The notes beneath the pieces were generated by a model. That model was not told the DNA's origin and made no database searches. It was given only the letters and a program-made list of their open reading frames with translations. This document shows, piece by piece, positions 1-9,002 of a DNA stretch of 64,000 bases. The stretch covers positions 1 through 64,000 of the forward strand of contig NZ_CP014307.1 in NCBI RefSeq assembly GCF_001557535.2. Reading direction: 5' to 3'. The stretch is from Burkholderia sp. PAMC 26561 (GTDB lineage: Bacteria > Pseudomonadota > Gammaproteobacteria > Burkholderiales > Burkholderiaceae). Both the position numbers and the translations under genes were made by a program. Each line of letters starts with the position of its first letter. The first letter of the stretch is position 1.

Positions 1-1
1 C

Positions 2-175
2 CTGATCAACGGTTATTACATCGTGCCCGAGTACTATGCGCCGAATACGCGCGTGGGATACAAGGCGCGCATGGGGTTCCCTTCAGTCCTGCCGAAGTCG
101 TACTACGCCGAGGACTGGCTGCTCGATTACTGGTTCGTGAAGCCGGTGCCGGCAACCAGCGCCCCAACACATTGA
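2..175 (+). CDS. yejA: C-terminal end of a peptide ABC transporter substrate-binding protein (YejA-like)
   Basis: Only the last 57 codons lie in the window; the gene begins before base 1. The tail is rich in Tyr and Trp and resembles the C-terminus of SBP_bac_5 (oligopeptide-binding) proteins. It stops 7 bases before the yejB start, so it is very probably the periplasmic receptor of the importer encoded by the next three genes. The name rests mainly on that context, because the ligand-binding lobes are not visible. Confidence 0.7.
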   Translation: MINGYYIVPEYYAPNTRVGYKARMGFPSVLPKSYYAEDWLLDYWFVKPVPATSAPTH

Positions 176-182
176 GATTGCC

Positions 183-1232
183 GTGGCCGCTTATATCCTG
201 AGACGTCTGTTGCTGATGATCCCCACGCTGATCGGCGTGGTCACGCTCACGTTCGTGGTCACGCAGTTCGTGCCGGGCGGTCCGGTCGAACAGATGATGA
301 GCCAGTTGCGCCACGGCGCGACCCATGGCGGCGAGGCGGGCGGAGGCGGCGGTTATCATGGCGGGCAGGGCGTCGACCCGCAGCAAGTCGAGCAGTTGAA
401 AAAACAATTCGGCTTCGACAAACCGCCGCTCGAACGCTACTTCAGCATGTTGAAGAACTACGCGACGTTCGACCTCGGCCAGTCCTATTACCAGCACCAG
501 AGTGTGTGGGCCGTGATCCGTTCCAAGCTGCCGGTTTCCATCACGCTCGGGCTCTGGACCATTTTGCTGACTTATATGATCGCGGTGCCGCTCGGCATCT
601 CGAAGGCCATACGTAATGGATCGCGTTTCGATACCGCCACCAGCATCCTCGTCCTCGCGGGCTACGCCATCCCCGGTTTCGTGCTCGGTGTGCTGCTGCT
701 GATGCTTTTCGGCGGCGGGTCGATGTGGCAAGTGTTCCCCATGCGCGGGCTGACATCGGATGATTTCGACCAGCTCAGCACCGCCGGCAAAGTGCTCGAT
801 TATCTATGGCATATCGCGTTGCCTGTCACCGCATCGGTCGTCGGGAACTTTGCGATCGTGACCATTCTGACGAAGAACACGTTCCTCGAGGAAATAGGCC
901 GGCAATACGTCCTGACCGCACGCGCGAAGGGTGCGCCGCAACGCGACGTGCTCTGGAAACACGTGTTGCGCAACGCGATGATTCCGCTTCTGACCGGCTT
1001 GCCCGCCGCATTCGTGGGCGCGTTCCTCAACGGCAACCTGCTGATCGAGACGCTCTTTTCCCTCGATGGCATGGGCCAGCTTTCCTACGACTCGGTGATC
1101 CGCCGCGACTACCCGGTCGTGCTCGGATCGCTGTTCCTCTTCACCCTGATTGGTCTTGTGACCAAGCTCATTGCAGACGTCTGTTATGTCCTCGTCGACC
1201 CCCGTATCCAGTTCGACCGGCTGGACCGGTGA
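183..1232 (+). CDS. yejB: Peptide ABC transporter permease YejB
   Basis: Inner-membrane permease of 349 residues with a GTG start. It opens with an N-terminal membrane segment (AAYILRRLLLMIPTLIGVV), then a Gly/His-rich periplasmic stretch (about residues 40-62) ending in GVDPQQVEQL, as in E. coli YejB. The C-terminal half is a BPD_transp_1 domain with an EAA loop around residues 235-265 (YVLTARAKGAPQRDVLWKHV) that would contact the ATPase. It ends VDPRIQFDRLDR, matching the family end. The last 47 bases overlap the yejE start, which indicates translational coupling. The role is uptake of oligopeptides or peptide-like compounds; the substrate cannot be read from sequence. Confidence 0.93.
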   Translation: MAAYILRRLLLMIPTLIGVVTLTFVVTQFVPGGPVEQMMSQLRHGATHGGEAGGGGGYHGGQGVDPQQVEQLKKQFGFDKPPLERYFSMLKNYATFDLGQSYYQHQSVWAVIRSKLPVSITLGLWTILLTYMIAVPLGISKAIRNGSRFDTATSILVLAGYAIPGFVLGVLLLMLFGGGSMWQVFPMRGLTSDDFDQLSTAGKVLDYLWHIALPVTASVVGNFAIVTILTKNTFLEEIGRQYVLTARAKGAPQRDVLWKHVLRNAMIPLLTGLPAAFVGAFLNGNLLIETLFSLDGMGQLSYDSVIRRDYPVVLGSLFLFTLIGLVTKLIADVCYVLVDPRIQFDRLDR

Positions 1233-2304
1233 GAGCGTGAGTTCGCCCGAACTCGCCCGTTCGATATCGCCCGGACGGCGCGTATGGCTGCGTTTCAAAT
1301 CCCAGCGGCTTGGCTACTGGAGCACAATCGTGTTCGTGGTCTTGTTCGCAATCAGCCTGCTCGGCGAAGTGCTCGCAAACGACCGGCCGCTGATCGTGCG
1401 GTATGAGGGGCACTATTACTTCCCGGTGGTGAAGGACTATTCGGAGAAGATCTTCGGCGGCGACTTCCCCGCCCGCACGAACTACCTCGATCCGTATATC
1501 CGCGACCGGCTGGAATCGAAGGGTAATTTCGCGATCTATCCGCCGATCCATTTTCACTACGACACGGTCGATTACTTCGCGACGAGACCCAATCCCGCGC
1601 CCCCTTCCGCCACCAACTGGATCGGGACCGACCAGTTCGGACGCGACGTGTTCTCGCGCCTCTTGTACGGCTTCCGTCTCTCCGTCCTCATGGCGCTCGC
1701 GCTGACGGTATCCGGCGTCCTGCTGGGCGTTCTGACGGGCGCGGTGCAGGGTTTTTACGGCGGGCGCACCGACCTGATCGGGCAACGCCTGATCGAGATC
1801 TGGAGCTCCATGCCAGACCTGTATTTGCTGATCATCTTTGCATCGATATTCGAGCCGACCCTGTGGCTGCTTTTTGTCCTGTTGTCGGCGTTCGGATGGC
1901 TGACGTTGTCCGACTATGTCCGCGCTGAATTCCTGCGCAACCGTTCGCTCGATTATGTCCGCGCGGCGCGCACGATGGGTCTTTCGAACTGGCAGATCAT
2001 GTGGCGTCATGTGCTGCCCAACAGCCTCACGCCGGTGATCACGTTCCTGCCGTTCCGGATGAGCGCGGCCATTCTTGCTCTGACGAGCCTCGATTTCCTG
2101 GGCCTCGGCGTGCCTGCGCCAACACCGAGCCTTGGCGAACTGCTCGCTGAAGGCAAGAACAATCTCGACGCATGGTGGATCTCGGGCGCGGCATTCGGCG
2201 CGCTGGTGATCACGTTGCTGCTTTTGACCTTCATGGGCGATGCATTGCGCAACGCGCTCGACACGCGCACGCGCGGCTCCGCCTTTGGAGGCGCGCAGAA
2301 ATGA
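1186..2304 (+). CDS. yejE: Peptide ABC transporter permease YejE
   Basis: Second inner-membrane permease, 372 residues from the ATG at 1186; a TTG 15 bases upstream is a less likely start. It has an N-terminal OppC-type region with one membrane helix (about residues 40-60) and a periplasmic loop. The BPD_transp_1 domain follows from about residue 145 (GTDQFGRDVFSRLLYGFRLS), with an EAA loop YVRAARTMGLSNWQIMWRHV. It heterodimerises with YejB. The start lies inside yejB and the stop overlaps the yejF ATG (ATGA at 2301-2304), so the three genes form one operon. Confidence 0.93.
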   Translation: MSSSTPVSSSTGWTGESVSSPELARSISPGRRVWLRFKSQRLGYWSTIVFVVLFAISLLGEVLANDRPLIVRYEGHYYFPVVKDYSEKIFGGDFPARTNYLDPYIRDRLESKGNFAIYPPIHFHYDTVDYFATRPNPAPPSATNWIGTDQFGRDVFSRLLYGFRLSVLMALALTVSGVLLGVLTGAVQGFYGGRTDLIGQRLIEIWSSMPDLYLLIIFASIFEPTLWLLFVLLSAFGWLTLSDYVRAEFLRNRSLDYVRAARTMGLSNWQIMWRHVLPNSLTPVITFLPFRMSAAILALTSLDFLGLGVPAPTPSLGELLAEGKNNLDAWWISGAAFGALVITLLLLTFMGDALRNALDTRTRGSAFGGAQK

Positions 2305-3914
2305 CGACGCCCTTGTTGCAACTCGATCACCTCTCAATCCGTTTCGGCGATAAAACCGTCGTCCAGGACCTGAGCCTTTCGATTGCGCGCGGCGAACGTG
2401 TCGCGCTCGTCGGCGAATCGGGATCTGGCAAGAGCGTGACGGCGCTGTCGATACTCGGGCTCGTAGAAAGCGCGCGCCAGACCGGGCGCATCCTGCTCGA
2501 CGGCGACGACCTCCTGCAAAAGACCGAGCAGCAGATGCGCGGCATTCGCGGCAGCGATGTCGCGATGGTCTTCCAGGAACCAATGACCGCGCTCAACCCG
2601 CTGTTCACCATCGGCAAGCAGATCGCCGAGAGCTTGCGTCTTCACGAAGGCTTGCGGCCGAATGCGGCGCGCGAACGCGGTATCGAATTGTTGAGGCGAA
2701 CGGGGATTCCCGAACCGGAGCGCCGGATCGACAGTTATCCTCATCAACTGTCCGGCGGCCAGCGGCAACGCGCGATGATCGCCATGGCGCTCGCGTGCCG
2801 TCCGGGCCTCCTTCTCGCCGATGAACCCACCACCGCGCTCGATGTCACCGTGCGCCAGCAAATAGTGGATCTGCTGATCGGCTTGCAGGAGCAGGAAGCG
2901 GCAGAGCGCGGGATGGCAGTGCTGCTCATCACCCATGATCTGAACCTGGTGAAGCGCTTTGCGCAACGCGTCGCAGTGATGGAAAGGGGCGTGCTGGTCG
3001 AGACAAACACGACCGCCGCGCTGTTCGCGAATCCGCAACATCCTTATACGCGCCGTCTGCTCGCCAGCGAGCCTCAGCGCGCGATCGAATCCATCGCGCC
3101 AAATGCGCGCAGGCTGCTCGAAGTGCAGGGTCTCGCAGTCGATTACCGCGCCCCGGCGAAAGGCTGGCGGTCCGCGTTCACGCATTCATCGTTCAGGGCG
3201 TTGCGGGACGTCGATATCACCTTGCGGCGCGGCGAGACGCTCGGCGTGGTCGGCGAATCCGGCTCGGGCAAGTCGACGCTGGCGGCGACCATTCTCGGTT
3301 TGCAGCGGCCGTCGCAAGGCGCGATTCACATCGACGGGCAGCCCATGTCCACGCTCAAGAGCGCCAACTCGCGGCGGATGGTTTCATCGCGGCTGCAGGT
3401 CGTGTTCCAGGACCCGTACGGTTCGCTCTCGCCGCGCATGACGATCGAGCAGATCGTGGGCGAAGGAATAGCATTGCATCGCCCGGAAGTCGATGCGTCG
3501 ACGCGGCGCCGGCGTGTTGTGGAATTGCTCGAAGAAGTGGGTTTGCCGGCCGACGTGCTGCCGCGTTACCCGCAAGAGTTTTCCGGCGGCCAGCGGCAGC
3601 GTATTGCGATCGCAAGAGCGCTGGCAGTCGAGCCGGAATTGCTCGTGCTCGACGAACCGACGAGCGCGCTGGATGTATCGATACAGCAGCAGGTGCTCAA
3701 CCTTCTCACTCGCCTGCAGAAGAAGTACACGCTGAGTTACCTCTTCATCACGCACGACCTTGCAGTGATGCGCGCAATGGCGCACCGCGTAGTCGTCATG
3801 AAGGCGGGGAGGATCGTGGAGATCGGCGAGACCATGAAAGTGCTGCAAGCGCCCGAGCATCCATACACGCAGGCTTTACTGGCGGCTTCCCTCGTGGCAA
3901 GCGCGGCGGCCTGA
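2301..3914 (+). CDS. yejF: Peptide ABC transporter ATP-binding protein YejF (two fused ATPase domains)
   Basis: Cytoplasmic ATPase of 537 residues with two complete ABC domains in one chain, like E. coli YejF. Domain 1 has Walker A GESGSGKS near residue 37, signature LSGGQRQR near 153 and Walker [13 protein letters not shown]. Domain 2 has Walker A GESGSGKS near residue 317, signature FSGGQRQR near 430 and [12 protein letters not shown]. Both domains carry the oligopeptide-transporter C-terminal extension ([12 protein letters not shown] and [11 protein letters not shown]). The ATG at 2301 was chosen because it overlaps the yejE stop; longer upstream readings run inside yejE. Confidence 0.95.
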   Translation: MTTPLLQLDHLSIRFGDKTVVQDLSLSIARGERVALVGESGSGKSVTALSILGLVESARQTGRILLDGDDLLQKTEQQMRGIRGSDVAMVFQEPMTALNPLFTIGKQIAESLRLHEGLRPNAARERGIELLRRTGIPEPERRIDSYPHQLSGGQRQRAMIAMALACRPGLLLADEPTTALDVTVRQQIVDLLIGLQEQEAAERGMAVLLITHDLNLVKRFAQRVAVMERGVLVETNTTAALFANPQHPYTRRLLASEPQRAIESIAPNARRLLEVQGLAVDYRAPAKGWRSAFTHSSFRALRDVDITLRRGETLGVVGESGSGKSTLAATILGLQRPSQGAIHIDGQPMSTLKSANSRRMVSSRLQVVFQDPYGSLSPRMTIEQIVGEGIALHRPEVDASTRRRRVVELLEEVGLPADVLPRYPQEFSGGQRQRIAIARALAVEPELLVLDEPTSALDVSIQQQVLNLLTRLQKKYTLSYLFITHDLAVMRAMAHRVVVMKAGRIVEIGETMKVLQAPEHPYTQALLAASLVASAAA

Positions 3915-3927
3915 CTCAGGCCGCCGC
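3903..3927 (+). terminator. GC-rich hairpin over the yejF stop codon
   Basis: A perfect 10-bp inverted repeat (GCGGCGGCCT / AGGCCGCCGC) with a 5-base loop spans the yejF stop codon. No T-run follows, so intrinsic termination is doubtful. It lies between convergent genes and may act as an mRNA 3'-end structure. Confidence 0.35.
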
Positions 3928-3943
3928 ATGTGTGCAGAGCCTG

Positions 3944-4159
3944 TCAGCCTTTCACCTTATGCAGCGCGCTGCCCTTGTGAACCGCGCGTTTGCCGCTCTT
4001 CTCGCTTTCGACTTCGTAACTCGGGTCATCGGCCGAGCCGTTGACCACGTGTCCGTCCACCTTCGTGTGCTCCTTGATCACGCGCGTGACGTGTCCGCTG
4101 GTTTCGCCTTGCGGGCTGTTCCAGCTCACGTGATCCTTGACCTTGAATGTCTGACTCAT
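3944..4159 (-). CDS. DUF2945 (Tudor-like, hypervirulence-associated) small protein
   Basis: A 71-residue soluble protein opening MSQTFKVKDHVSWNSPQGE and containing GHVTRVIKEH and DPSYEVESEKSGKRAVHKG. This layout is typical of the DUF2945 / HVA1 Tudor-like family, a small beta-barrel of unknown biochemical function often found in proteobacteria. A strong ribosome-binding site (AAAGGAGATATCG directly before the ATG) fixes the start. It is convergent with yejF and downstream of the glycosyltransferase-like gene on the same strand, with a gap of about 100 bases. Confidence 0.85.
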   Translation of the reverse strand: MSQTFKVKDHVSWNSPQGETSGHVTRVIKEHTKVDGHVVNGSADDPSYEVESEKSGKRAVHKGSALHKVKG

Positions 4160-4262
4160 CGATATCTCCTTTCGGTGTTTGCAGCATCACGGATGCAACC
4201 CGTGTGCCTCGCCGTATCAAACATTCGATGAATCTGTATGACGTTTAGGTGCGCCGACTCAA

Positions 4263-5327
4263 TCAGGAAACAGGCTCCTTGCTGTTTTCTTCCACGCGTT
4301 GCGACACACCTTGTGGCGCAAACGTCTCGACGGACGGCACTGGGACTGCACGCGCGATGGGGGGCTGCTTGCTGCGGCGGATCATCTTGCGCAGCCGGGG
4401 CACGACGGACGTCGCCGTAAAACACAGCTTGATGCCAAAACGTGCGCGGTTCAGCAAATGCGCTTTCGATACCGCCCGCCAGAACCGGGCCGGATTGAAA
4501 TCCGCATAACGCGACTCGCGTTCTATCAGCGCTTTGCCATCGGGCAAGTGCACGAACGAGCAGTGCTGGAACCATCGGAGATCGCGATGCGTGTTGCCGG
4601 TCCAGTGCCTGCCGATGGCCTGGTACGCGCCCAGTTCGACAATCTGCTGGCCTTCGTCCGCGAGTGTGTTGAGCGCCGCTGAAACAAACGATTCGTCGCC
4701 ATGGTGCTGAAGACGCGCAATGTGCTGGACGTACCGTTCGCAGTGCGCGCGGGCGCGCGGCACCAGCGTCTTGAGAAACGCCGGCGTGCTGATCAGGAAC
4801 TCGCCGCCGAACCAGCGCGGATTGAGCAGATGCCGTCCTGCGACGATCTCGAGGTCCCGGATCACGCAGTCGCTGCCGTACGCGGGAAAGACTTGATCGG
4901 ATATGTCGAACGCGCCTACACCCACGTCGGAGCAACGCTGAAGTAACTCCTGGTCGAGCGGTTCCATGGCAACGATGTCCGAGTCCAGCAGCATCAGCAA
5001 GGTGTTCGGCTTGAGCATGTTCGCGACCTGCTCGAGAAGATCCAGCTTGAAATGCGCGCCGTAAAACTCAATGTTCCGTGGGACGTTGATGCTCGTGATC
5101 AGCTCGACTACGTGTGGACGCTGCGCTGCCGGCTCGGCAGAACAAAAGGATTCGACAAGATCAGGCGCGTTGGTGAAAAGGGTAAGACGCGGCATGCCCG
5201 CGCGCAGCAGGCTTCTGTTCAGGCACAACGCCTGGCGTGCATAGGAAAGCGGATCTTTACTTGTGCTGTTGGGGCTGGCTGTCGCTTCGACATCGACGAA
5301 AACCAGCGTACAAGGAAAAATTTCCAT
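4263..5327 (-). CDS. Putative GT-A-fold glycosyltransferase, orphan
   Basis: A 354-residue soluble protein with no signal peptide. The N-terminal half looks like a nucleotide-sugar binding fold: hydrophobic strand LVFVDVEA, then LTLFTNAP, and LLMLLDSDIVAME containing a DSD triplet near residues 115-117, the DxD-type metal/sugar-nucleotide signature of GT-A enzymes. Later come NPRWFGGEFLIST and HGDESFVSAALNTL, reminiscent of GT8/GT77-like acceptor-side motifs. The C-terminus is basic and Pro-rich. A TTG 15 bases upstream is an alternative start. No polysaccharide genes are adjacent, so donor and acceptor are unknown. The assignment rests on motif pattern only. Confidence 0.55.
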   Translation of the reverse strand: MEIFPCTLVFVDVEATASPNSTSKDPLSYARQALCLNRSLLRAGMPRLTLFTNAPDLVESFCSAEPAAQRPHVVELITSINVPRNIEFYGAHFKLDLLEQVANMLKPNTLLMLLDSDIVAMEPLDQELLQRCSDVGVGAFDISDQVFPAYGSDCVIRDLEIVAGRHLLNPRWFGGEFLISTPAFLKTLVPRARAHCERYVQHIARLQHHGDESFVSAALNTLADEGQQIVELGAYQAIGRHWTGNTHRDLRWFQHCSFVHLPDGKALIERESRYADFNPARFWRAVSKAHLLNRARFGIKLCFTATSVVPRLRKMIRRSKQPPIARAVPVPSVETFAPQGVSQRVEENSKEPVS

Positions 5328-5966
5328 TGTCTTGTCATCCAAATCGATAATCCGGGAATTTGTTGCTGATTTGAATCGGGCCGTATTAAATGGCCCGCGT
5401 TATAAGCATCGTGGAAGATACAAATACTATGTGTCCGCCAAAATGCCCGACACGTGAGCCATGAACCAATGTATTTGTGTGGTTTGTTTAATAGGGCCAA
5501 GCGACCTTGCTTAATCCGCCAGTCGGGCGTGATATTCGGGTGCGCCGTGTCGCAAGAGATACTGATCACCGGGCTTTATGCCGTAAAGCTGACTGAATTA
5601 AAACATTTGCCTTGGACGCAGGTTCATCCTGCTATTAAGACGGACGGCCGCGCCTTGTGCGTCGGCATGGGCGCGGTTTTGGTGTTCGCCGTAACAGCGG
5701 AAAAACGCTACGTAACATCGGCCATCGAAAGGCTTGAACAAACGCCGGCTCCAATGGCGAAAGTCCCGCTAATGGCTTAATCGGTGGAGGTTAATGCGGT
5801 TCTGTTGCCTTCACCACATGTATTGGCGCCCGGATAATCCGTTGGCACGTCTTGTGCATGGTAGGCGGCGGTCTGCGAAATTTTCTGCCCATTAATCTTT
5901 CATAAGGCAGGCTGGACGTGGCGCGAAGGGCGGCGCCGCACATTGCGAAGCTGACGGGAGACGACA
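5328..5966. other. Long intergenic region between divergent glycosyltransferase-like and EAL genes
   Basis: About 640 bases, locally more AT-rich than the flanking genes. It must hold promoters for both divergent genes. Visible structure is limited to a short inverted repeat GGGCC-N9-GGCCC near 5379. A 108-codon open frame (5454-5780, plus) has a weak start and no recognisable domain, so I did not call it. A purine-rich site (GGGAGACGAC) precedes the EAL start. Confidence 0.4.
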
Positions 5967-6776
5967 ATGAAAATCAAAGAAAAAGAGCAGCTGTGTCAGC
6001 GGGTCAGGAGAGGATTGCGTGCCGGCGAGTTTGCTATGGCATTCCAGGGGATCTACCAAATGAAGACGGGCGCGTTGACGAGCGCCGAAGCCCTGATTCG
6101 CTGGCTGCATCCGGAATACGGCACCTTGCTGCCCGACGCATTCATCAGCGCGATTGAAGACCCTCGGGTTGCGGCCGACATGACGTACTTCGTCATCAAG
6201 AGCACCAGTCGCCAGCTCGGGCAGTGGCAGCGCGAGGGGCGCCCCGTGTTCCCGATAGCCGTCAATGTGCCCCCGTCGGTCGCCATGAGCGAGCATTTCA
6301 CGCAGCATGTCGAGCGGATTGCACGGTCGAATGGAATCTCACCCGGACTGCTGCAGCTCGAGTTGTCCGAGGCCGAAGATGCGACGCGCGTGCTGGCATC
6401 GAAGGGATTGATGGCGGGCTTGCGCGACATTGGCGTGACCATCGCCATCGATGACTTCGGCACGGGCTATTCATCACTGGCCATGCTGAGCGCAATGGAC
6501 ATAGACGTGGTGAAGCTCGCCAAGGAACTGCTGGTCGAAGTGCCCACCTGTCCGCGTGCTTGCGCGGTGGTATCGGCGATGCTGAACCTGTTGCAGACCT
6601 TGCGCCTCACGGTCGTGGTCGAAGGCGTTGAAACGCAGTCGCAGGCGAAGTGGCTGGCGCAATGGCCGCACGTGCTGACACAAGGGTTCTACTATGGGCG
6701 GCCGACCTTCGGACTGGCGAACGTTCCCGGCTGCAAGCGTGCGCCCGTGCGTCACCTGGAGCTGGTAAGCGCCTGA
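5967..6776 (+). CDS. Stand-alone EAL-domain protein (putative c-di-GMP phosphodiesterase)
   Basis: A 269-residue cytoplasmic protein that is almost only an EAL domain, with no sensor or membrane part. Key residues are present: E41-A-L, N100 (AVNV), E132 (LELSE), D162-D163 (IDDFGTGYSSL), K183, E219 and E222 (VEGVET) and Q239 (QGFYYGRP). The usual K-I-D reads K-L-A at 183-185, so one conserved acid is missing and activity is likely but not certain. The family hydrolyses c-di-GMP to pGpG. The same window encodes a PilZ-containing BcsA that c-di-GMP would activate, a plausible but unproven functional link. Confidence 0.88.
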   Translation: MKIKEKEQLCQRVRRGLRAGEFAMAFQGIYQMKTGALTSAEALIRWLHPEYGTLLPDAFISAIEDPRVAADMTYFVIKSTSRQLGQWQREGRPVFPIAVNVPPSVAMSEHFTQHVERIARSNGISPGLLQLELSEAEDATRVLASKGLMAGLRDIGVTIAIDDFGTGYSSLAMLSAMDIDVVKLAKELLVEVPTCPRACAVVSAMLNLLQTLRLTVVVEGVETQSQAKWLAQWPHVLTQGFYYGRPTFGLANVPGCKRAPVRHLELVSA

Positions 6777-7035
6777 ACGCGTCCCCCTGCGTCCGACTTT
6801 ATCCTTCATCTTGTGCCCGGCTCGTTCGGGCCGCTTGTGCTGCAATCTCGCATCGCGAGTAAGCTTTAGCCGGGCGTCCATTTCTGGGCACGGTTCTGGC
6901 GACGCAAACAGCGCATCAACTCAGACACCCATCCCTTTGCCACGCCTCTCGCCGCATGGTTCGCGGCGAAACGCCCCGGCGAAAACCCCCTGCATTGATT
7001 CAACCCACTTTCTGAAAAATGAACAGGAGCTTTCC

Positions 7036-7890
7036 ATGATGAATCGCGACAACCCCGTATGGCTGATCACCGGCTGCTCGACAGGTTTTGGCCGTGAACT
7101 CGCGAAGCTCGTGCTCGAGCGCGGCTGGCGCGCGGTGGTCACCGCACGTGATCCGTCGACGCTCAAGGACTTGACCGAAGGGTATCCGGAGACCGCGCTC
7201 GCGCTGCAACTCGATGTCACCAACCGCAAGCAGATCGAGGACGTGGTCGCTCAGTCGAAGCACAAGTTCGGACGGATCGACGCGCTCGTGAACAACGCCG
7301 GCTACGGTTATCTTGCGGCGATCGAAGAGGGCGAAGACGACGCCGTGCGCGCGATGTTCGAAACCAACGTATTCGGTCTCGTCGACATGACGAAGGCCGT
7401 GCTGCCCGTCATGCGCGAGCAGAAGAGCGGAATCGTAATCAATATTTCATCGATCGGCGGGATCACCAGCTTCGCGGCGACGGGCTATTACCACGGCACC
7501 AAGTACGCGGTGGAAGGCATCTCCGAGTCGTTGGCGCTCGAAGTGAAACCGCTGGGTATCGATGTGCTGATTGTCGAGCCGGGACCGTTCCGCACCAATT
7601 GGGCGGGTCCGTCGATCAAGCAGTCGGCCACGCGTATCGACGCTTATGACGCCACCGCCGGCGAGCGCCGCAAGCAGACCGAAGCACGCAGCGGCAATCA
7701 GGCGGGCGATCCGGTTCGCGCGGCCCAGGCGATCATCGACGCTGCGTTGTCTGATACTCCGCCGTTGCGTTTGCTGCTCGGCAAGGCCGCGCTCGAACTC
7801 GCGCGCAAGAAGGTCGATCTGCTGAAGCATGACTTCGATACATGGGAAAAGACGACCATCGGCGCCGATTTCCCCGAAGGCTTGAAGTAA
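7036..7890 (+). CDS. SDR family NAD(P)-dependent oxidoreductase
   Basis: A 284-residue classical short-chain dehydrogenase. The Rossmann motif TGCSTGFG is near residue 12, followed by NNAGYG, catalytic Ser in NISSIGG, and the YxxxK pair in YYHGTKYAVEG. The C-terminal extension (LLGKAALELARKKVDLLKHDFDTWE) is typical of the oxidoreductase subgroup often annotated next to aldo-keto reductases. The ATG at 7036 follows AACAGGAGC, a good ribosome-binding site. The aldo-keto reductase starts 68 bases downstream and is probably co-transcribed. The substrate is unknown. Confidence 0.9.
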   Translation: MMNRDNPVWLITGCSTGFGRELAKLVLERGWRAVVTARDPSTLKDLTEGYPETALALQLDVTNRKQIEDVVAQSKHKFGRIDALVNNAGYGYLAAIEEGEDDAVRAMFETNVFGLVDMTKAVLPVMREQKSGIVINISSIGGITSFAATGYYHGTKYAVEGISESLALEVKPLGIDVLIVEPGPFRTNWAGPSIKQSATRIDAYDATAGERRKQTEARSGNQAGDPVRAAQAIIDAALSDTPPLRLLLGKAALELARKKVDLLKHDFDTWEKTTIGADFPEGLK

Positions 7891-7958
7891 TCCAGTGCGC
7901 CACGGACGGATAAACCGTGGCACTTTATCTCCCTTCACCAGGAAAGGAATCAACGGAA

Positions 7959-8984
7959 ATGGAATATCGCTTGTTAGGCGAATCAGGATTCAAGGTGCCG
8001 GTGCTGAGCCTCGGCACCGGCACGTTTGGCGGCAGCAATGACTTCTTCAAGGCGTGGGGCAGCACGGACGCGGACGGCGCGCGCCGGCTTGTCGACATTG
8101 CGCTCGACGCGGGTGTTTCGATGTTCGACAGCGCCGACGTTTATTCCGACGGCATGGCCGAAGAGATTCTCGGCAAGGCGATTGCAGGGCGCCGCTCGCA
8201 AGTGATCGTGTCAACCAAAGGAACATTTCGCGCCGGCGCCGGTGTGAACGATGTCGGCTCGACCCGGCATCACCTGACCGAAGCCATCAACGGCAGTTTG
8301 AAGCGCCTGAACACTGACTACATCGACGTGTATCAGCTTCATGGTTTCGATGCGATGACGCGCGTGGAAGAAACGCTGCGTACGCTCGATGACTTCGTGC
8401 GCGCGGGCAAGATCCGCGTGATCGGCTGCTCGAATTTTTCGGGCTGGCATTTGATGAAGTCACTGTCGGCGTCGGACCGTGAGGGGCTTGCACGGCACTC
8501 GGCGCATCAGGCCTATTACTCGCTGATTGGCCGCGATTTCGAGCAGGAGCTGATGCCGCTTGGCATCGACCAGAAGGTTTCGACGATCGTATGGAGTCCA
8601 TTGGGATGGGGACGCCTTACCGGCAAGATTCGCCGCGGCACGCCGCTGCATGCGAACAGCCGTCTGCACGTGACGGCGGACAAGGCGCCCCCGGTCGCGG
8701 ATGAATACCTGTACAACGTCGTCGATGCGCTCGATGCCGTTGCGAAGGAAACCGGCAAGAGCGTGCCGCAGATTGCGCTGAACTGGCTGCTGCAGCGTCC
8801 GACCGTGGCGAACGTCATCGTAGGCGCACGCGATGAAGCGCAGTTCCGCGAGAATCTGGGCAGTATCGGATGGTCGTTGAGCGCGGAACAAATCGCAGCG
8901 CTCGATAAAGCCAGCGTCACGACGCTGCCGTATCCGTACTGGCACCAAAGCGGGTTTGCCGAGCGTAACCCGGCGCCGGTCTGA
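7959..8984 (+). CDS. Aldo/keto reductase
   Basis: A 341-residue NADPH-dependent TIM-barrel reductase. The catalytic tetrad is recognisable: Asp and Tyr in MFDSADVYSDG, Lys in VSTKGTF, His in YQLHGFD. Cofactor-binding parts RVIGCSNFSGWHL and NVIVGARDEAQFRENLG are also present. The start at 7959 follows AGGAAAGGAATC; a GTG 42 bases earlier is open but less likely. It follows the SDR gene and faces the convergent MarR gene, with only 18 bases between the stops. Confidence 0.9.
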   Translation: MEYRLLGESGFKVPVLSLGTGTFGGSNDFFKAWGSTDADGARRLVDIALDAGVSMFDSADVYSDGMAEEILGKAIAGRRSQVIVSTKGTFRAGAGVNDVGSTRHHLTEAINGSLKRLNTDYIDVYQLHGFDAMTRVEETLRTLDDFVRAGKIRVIGCSNFSGWHLMKSLSASDREGLARHSAHQAYYSLIGRDFEQELMPLGIDQKVSTIVWSPLGWGRLTGKIRRGTPLHANSRLHVTADKAPPVADEYLYNVVDALDAVAKETGKSVPQIALNWLLQRPTVANVIVGARDEAQFRENLGSIGWSLSAEQIAALDKASVTTLPYPYWHQSGFAERNPAPV

Positions 8985-9002
8985 TACAGGGCGGTCTCGG
9001 CG

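Noticed and set aside
5454..5780. 108-codon plus-strand frame in the long intergenic region
   Set aside because: Weak GTG start, no ribosome-binding site, no recognisable domain. Kept only as a note in the intergenic entry.
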